Shown: positions 6,683 through 8,772 of the stretch, in pieces
Position numbering within the stretch: the stretch's first letter is position 1
Layout of the letters: the number at the start of each line of letters is the position of its first letter
From: an uncultured Eubacteriales bacterium
Lineage (GTDB): Bacteria; Bacillota; Clostridia; Monoglobales; Monoglobaceae
Assembly: GCA_900552305.1 (NCBI GenBank)
Contig: URZD01000086.1
Coordinates: 1 to 8,772, forward strand
Reading direction: 5' to 3'
Length of the DNA: 8,772 nt
Translations under genes and position numbers: made by a program
Notes under the pieces: model-generated
What the model was told of the DNA's origin: nothing
Databases searched by the model: none
Seen by the model: only the letters and a program-made list of their open reading frames with translations

Positions 6683-7547
6683 GGCGGCAATCCGTTACAA
6701 AGTAAACAGTCAATATGTTTACCGTTGGCGAAAAAGATATGATGGAACGTTGCAATCCTTAGCCGACAAATCGCACAGACCGCACCGTCACCCAAACCAA
6801 CATACACCTGAAGAACTCAAACTGATTGCTGATATGCGTAAACGAAACGCAAATGCAGGTTTAGTGGTGTTTTAGGTAAAACTTCGCAAGAGAGGATATT
6901 CTCGTTCTATAACAGGACTTTATCGTGTTCTACGCAGACAAGGGCAAATGGCTGTTAAACCGCCTAACCCAAAGTATATTCCCAAACCATATGAGAAAAT
7001 GCTCTATCCGGGACAAAGAGTACAGATTGATGTTAAAGTTGTACCTTCTGCTTGTATTGTCGGTGAGTCACAAGGCGAAAAGTTTTATCAATATACCGCC
7101 ATTGATGAATATTCAAGATTTCGCTATCTTGAAGCATTTAAGGAGCAAAGCTCGTATAGCTCGGCGGTGTTTGTTGAACATTTGCTGAAACGATTTCCGT
7201 TTAAAATTGAGTGTATTCAGACAGATAACGGTCAGGAGATTACCAAAGTTTTGGGCAACGCAAAAAATCCGAAGCCGACAATGTTTGAAAACAAACTCAA
7301 ACAACACGGTATTCACCATAAACTCATCAGACCGTATACACCCAGGCATAACGGCAAGGTTGAGCGTTCACACCGTAAGGATAACGAATATTTTTATGCT
7401 ACACATAAATTTTATTCGTTTGATGATTTCATAAAGCAATTAAAGGTATATAACTATAACTACAACAAGTTTCATATGCGTCCGCTTAATTGGAAATCCC
7501 CTGCTGATTATATCGGGGCTTTCCTTGTAGATGGCGAAAATTTTTAA
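6681..7547 (+). pseudogene. Truncated, nonsense-interrupted IS481-like transposase
   Basis: A DDE transposase resembling the IS481 group. It opens inside the N-terminal helix-turn-helix (KAAIRYKVNSQYVYRWRKRYDG), so about 20 residues and the start are missing. An in-frame TAG at 6873-6875 follows the codons for GLVVF; relatives as I recall them have Trp there, so TGG to TAG is likely. Beyond it the same frame continues without a shift through VKLRKRGYSRSITGLYRVL to the stop at 7547. The catalytic residues are all present: D at 7029 (VQIDVK), D at 7224 (QTDNG) and E at 7362 (HNGKVER). The interruption is therefore one point mutation plus a 5' truncation; the catalytic domain itself shows no damage. 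It cannot make a full transposase from here. Confidence 0.85.
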
Positions 7548-7577
7548 AAAGTGTAACACATCATTGACAAACCTACA
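6681..7577 (+). mobile_element. IS481-like insertion sequence remnant, left end lost
   Basis: The element covers the transposase remnant plus about 30 bases. The likely right terminus is ...TGACAAACCTACA ending at 7577, because its reverse complement begins TGTAGGTTTGTCA, and IS481-family inverted repeats usually begin TGT. The left inverted repeat and first transposase codons are missing, so target duplication cannot be tested. The right boundary is inferred. Confidence 0.6.
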
Positions 7578-7661
7578 TTTTAAAAATATTTTTACCCAAA
7601 CAAACTTATCAAAAAATGTCAAAATGTATTATATCAATACATTTTAAAAATAATTTTACCA
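7574..7661. repeat. 24-base direct repeats enclosing an AT-rich hairpin
   Basis: 7574-7597 and 7638-7661 are the same 24-base sequence apart from two differences (TACATTTTAAAAATA shared at the start). Overlapping the second copy is a perfect 10-base inverted repeat, AAAATGTATT (7621-7630) with AATACATTTT (7636-7645) and a 5-base loop. The first copy straddles the inferred IS boundary. Confidence 0.6.
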
Positions 7662-7679
7662 TACGTTAGAAGGGTACAA

Positions 7680-7935
7680 ACTCGACAAAAACCGAGCCGG
7701 CGCTGAAACAAGCTATACTCGTTCGCTCGTATTTTTCAAATACGGGTTCGCTCTTTGCCGCCTGTTTCACCGCTTTCGACAAAAGCCTTGCGGATTTTGC
7801 CGAATATAGCGCCGCACAGCGGCGCAGAAATTGCCGAAAGCGGAGGAGCGGCGGCGAGAATGAACTCTGATTTTTGCGAAAATCAGAGTGAGTGATACAA
7901 AGCCTGCTCCGACGCTCCGGCGGATTCTAAACTGT
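7680..7935. repeat. Structured non-coding block, possible dispersed palindromic element
   Basis: Several inverted repeats are packed together. CGTATTT/AAATACG (7728-7744) has a 3-base loop. CCGCTTTCG (7770-7778) pairs with CGAAAGCGG (7835-7843). GCGCCGC/GCGGCGC (7809-7825) has a 3-base loop. ACTCTGATTTT/AAAATCAGAGT (7864-7889) is a perfect 11-base stem with a TGCG loop. GTTCGCTC occurs twice (7721-7728, 7746-7753). A tiny 11-codon ATG frame (7860-7895) spans the last hairpin but is not called a gene. No T-run follows any stem, so these are not classic terminators. Confidence 0.55.
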
Positions 7936-7965
7936 TTTAAATATAGAACACCTTTATCCGAAAAG

Positions 7966-8448
7966 CTACATTATAATATCCGCAAATTCTGCACCAACGA
8001 TGGCAGCAAGGTCTGTCGGCGACATTTTAATCTGAGAGCCAAGCTGTCCTCCGCTGAACATGATATTTTCATAGCTTTTTGCGCTTTCGTGAATAACCGT
8101 GCGGAACTGCTTTTTCATGCCTATCGGACTGCAGCCGCCGCGCACATATCCGGTTGTCGCCAATAAATCCTTTACATGGAGCATCTCAAGAGATTTTTCT
8201 CTGACCGCCTTTGCCGCTTTTTTTAAGTCCAGTTCTTCTGCAACAGGAATCACAAATACAAAAAAATTTTTGCTCTTGCCGCGCGTCACCAATGTTTTAA
8301 AGGTTGTTTCCGTTGGCTGTCCGAGCTTTTCGGCAACTGATACGCCATCCATAAAGCCGTCGTTTTCATAGCTCAAAAACTCCGCTTTCATTCCGTGTTT
8401 TTCTATTATACGCATTGCATTTGTTTTTACGTTCTTTTCCTTAGACAT
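7966..8448 (-). CDS. ybaK: YbaK/EbsC-type Cys-tRNA(Pro) deacylase
   Basis: A 160-residue cytoplasmic editing protein, the normal length of YbaK. This family hydrolyses cysteine wrongly attached to tRNA-Pro by prolyl-tRNA synthetase, acting in trans. Family marks are visible: the conserved Lys of the TFKTLV segment (K51) that sits in the active site, the FVFVIPVAEELDLKKAAKA region (65-82), and the glycine-rich GYVRGGCSPIG motif (100-110). ATG 8448 is chosen because AAGGAG lies 9 bases upstream; a TTG two codons earlier would be too close to that site. It has its own promoter and appears monocistronic, with a structured repeat block beyond its stop. A proline-specific relative (ProX-like) is less likely because the motifs fit YbaK. 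Confidence 0.93.
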   Translation of the reverse strand: MSKEKNVKTNAMRIIEKHGMKAEFLSYENDGFMDGVSVAEKLGQPTETTFKTLVTRGKSKNFFVFVIPVAEELDLKKAAKAVREKSLEMLHVKDLLATTGYVRGGCSPIGMKKQFRTVIHESAKSYENIMFSGGQLGSQIKMSPTDLAAIVGAEFADIIM

Positions 8449-8470
8449 AAGCAAACACTCCTTCGCAGCT

Positions 8471-8499
8471 ATTATACTTTAATTTTCGGATAATATCAA
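8471..8499 (-). promoter_or_regulatory. Promoter of ybaK
   Basis: On the minus strand TTGATA (8499-8494) and a perfect TATAAT (8476-8471) are separated by 17 bases. Transcription would begin near 8464, a short leader of about 16 bases that contains the AAGGAG ribosome binding site. Confidence 0.8.
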
Positions 8500-8631
8500 G
8501 TACGATTTCAAATTTTAACATAAAACCGCTGCAAAACTAAAATGGGCGGGCGGCATTTTACGCTTAAAGCATGGCGTTTTTCGCAAAAATCAGCAAAAAA
8601 TCAAAAAAAATAAACTTTTTAAAAAAAATGC

Positions 8632-8660
8632 TTGACAAGCTTTCTGTTTTGTGTTATTAT
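8632..8660 (+). promoter_or_regulatory. Promoter of tRNA-Thr
   Basis: A perfect TTGACA (8632-8637) and TATTAT (8655-8660) are separated by 17 bases, followed by the tRNA about 35 bases after the predicted start near 8667. The upstream A/T-rich tract resembles an UP element. Confidence 0.8.
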
Positions 8661-8701
8661 AGTTCTTGCAGGTCGCGCAAGGGACTTGCAAAAAACGGTA
8701 A

Positions 8702-8772
8702 GCTGGTGTAGCTCAATTGGCAGAGCAGCTGATTTGTAATCAGCAGGTTGCGGGTTCGAGTCCCATCACCAG
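8702..8772 (+). tRNA. tRNA-Thr (anticodon TGT), 3' end cut by window edge
   Basis: The cloverleaf is complete apart from the last acceptor base, discriminator and CCA. The acceptor GCTGGTG pairs with CACCAG (edge). The D stem is GCTC/GAGC. The anticodon stem GCTGA/TCAGC holds the loop TTTGTAA, giving anticodon TGT. The T loop is TTCGAGT. The T stem GCGGG/CCCAT contains one C-A mismatch and one G-T pair. Confidence 0.92.

Larger units (their letters stand above)
7548..7965. other. Gene-free stretch: IS end, AT-rich repeats and structured GC-richer block
   Basis: I see no gene here. In order it holds the probable IS right end (to 7577), an AT-rich segment with two near-identical 24-base direct repeats and a hairpin (7574-7661), and then a block full of inverted repeats (about 7680-7935) next to the 3' end of ybaK. 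Confidence 0.65.

Noticed and set aside
7864..7889. The perfect hairpin beyond ybaK as its rho-independent terminator
   Set aside because: It lies about 75 bases past the stop and has no T-run on either strand, so it fits the repeat block better than a terminator.
7860..7895. An 11-codon ATG frame over the 7864-7889 hairpin
   Set aside because: It is too short to support and is explained by the inverted repeat. It is noted only as part of the structured block.

Overview
The window looks like chromosome from an anaerobic low-to-moderate-GC Clostridia species of the Oscillospiraceae/Ruminococcaceae type. The grounds are Gram-positive style GGAGG ribosome binding sites, consensus sigma-A promoters, an S-layer homology fragment, an IS481-like transposase of a kind common in gut clostridia, and a lipoprotein paired with a membrane-bound regulator. 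The genus is an inference from style and cannot be proven from this sequence.

Left third, minus strand (3050 to 1): a compact three-gene operon. Two small zinc-ribbon proteins (120 and 95 aa) are followed, 2 bases after the second stop, by a secreted protein of at least 797 residues that runs off the left edge. That protein carries 128 cysteines by direct count, 115 of them between residues 32 and 551, arranged as CxxC/CxxCxxC arrays and about five tandem repeats of roughly 50 residues. It is the most unusual object in the window. Its reading frame was translated codon by codon and has no stop.

Middle, plus strand (3518 to 6455): a two-gene unit. It encodes a family 1 extracellular solute-binding lipoprotein and, 13 bases later, a 533-aa membrane protein with a large extracytoplasmic sensor region, two membrane segments, a coiled coil and a C-terminal LuxR/GerE helix-turn-helix. 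No permease or ATPase gene lies beside them, so the pair resembles a ligand-sensing unit more than a transporter. A strong candidate promoter for this unit overlaps head-to-head with the candidate promoter of the zinc-ribbon/Cys-rich operon. The leader in between carries a perfect 20-base palindrome and two tandem 12-base repeats.

Right third (6456 to 8772): a hairpin terminator ends the regulator unit. It is followed by wreckage: an S-layer homology fragment fused abruptly to a 5'-truncated IS481-like transposase that also has one in-frame nonsense codon. Next come an AT-rich block with direct repeats and a hairpin, and a GC-richer block packed with inverted repeats that looks like a dispersed non-coding element. 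The window closes with ordinary housekeeping: a ybaK-type Cys-tRNA(Pro) deacylase on the minus strand with a clear promoter, and a tRNA-Thr(TGT) on the plus strand with its own promoter, cut at the window edge just before its 3' end.
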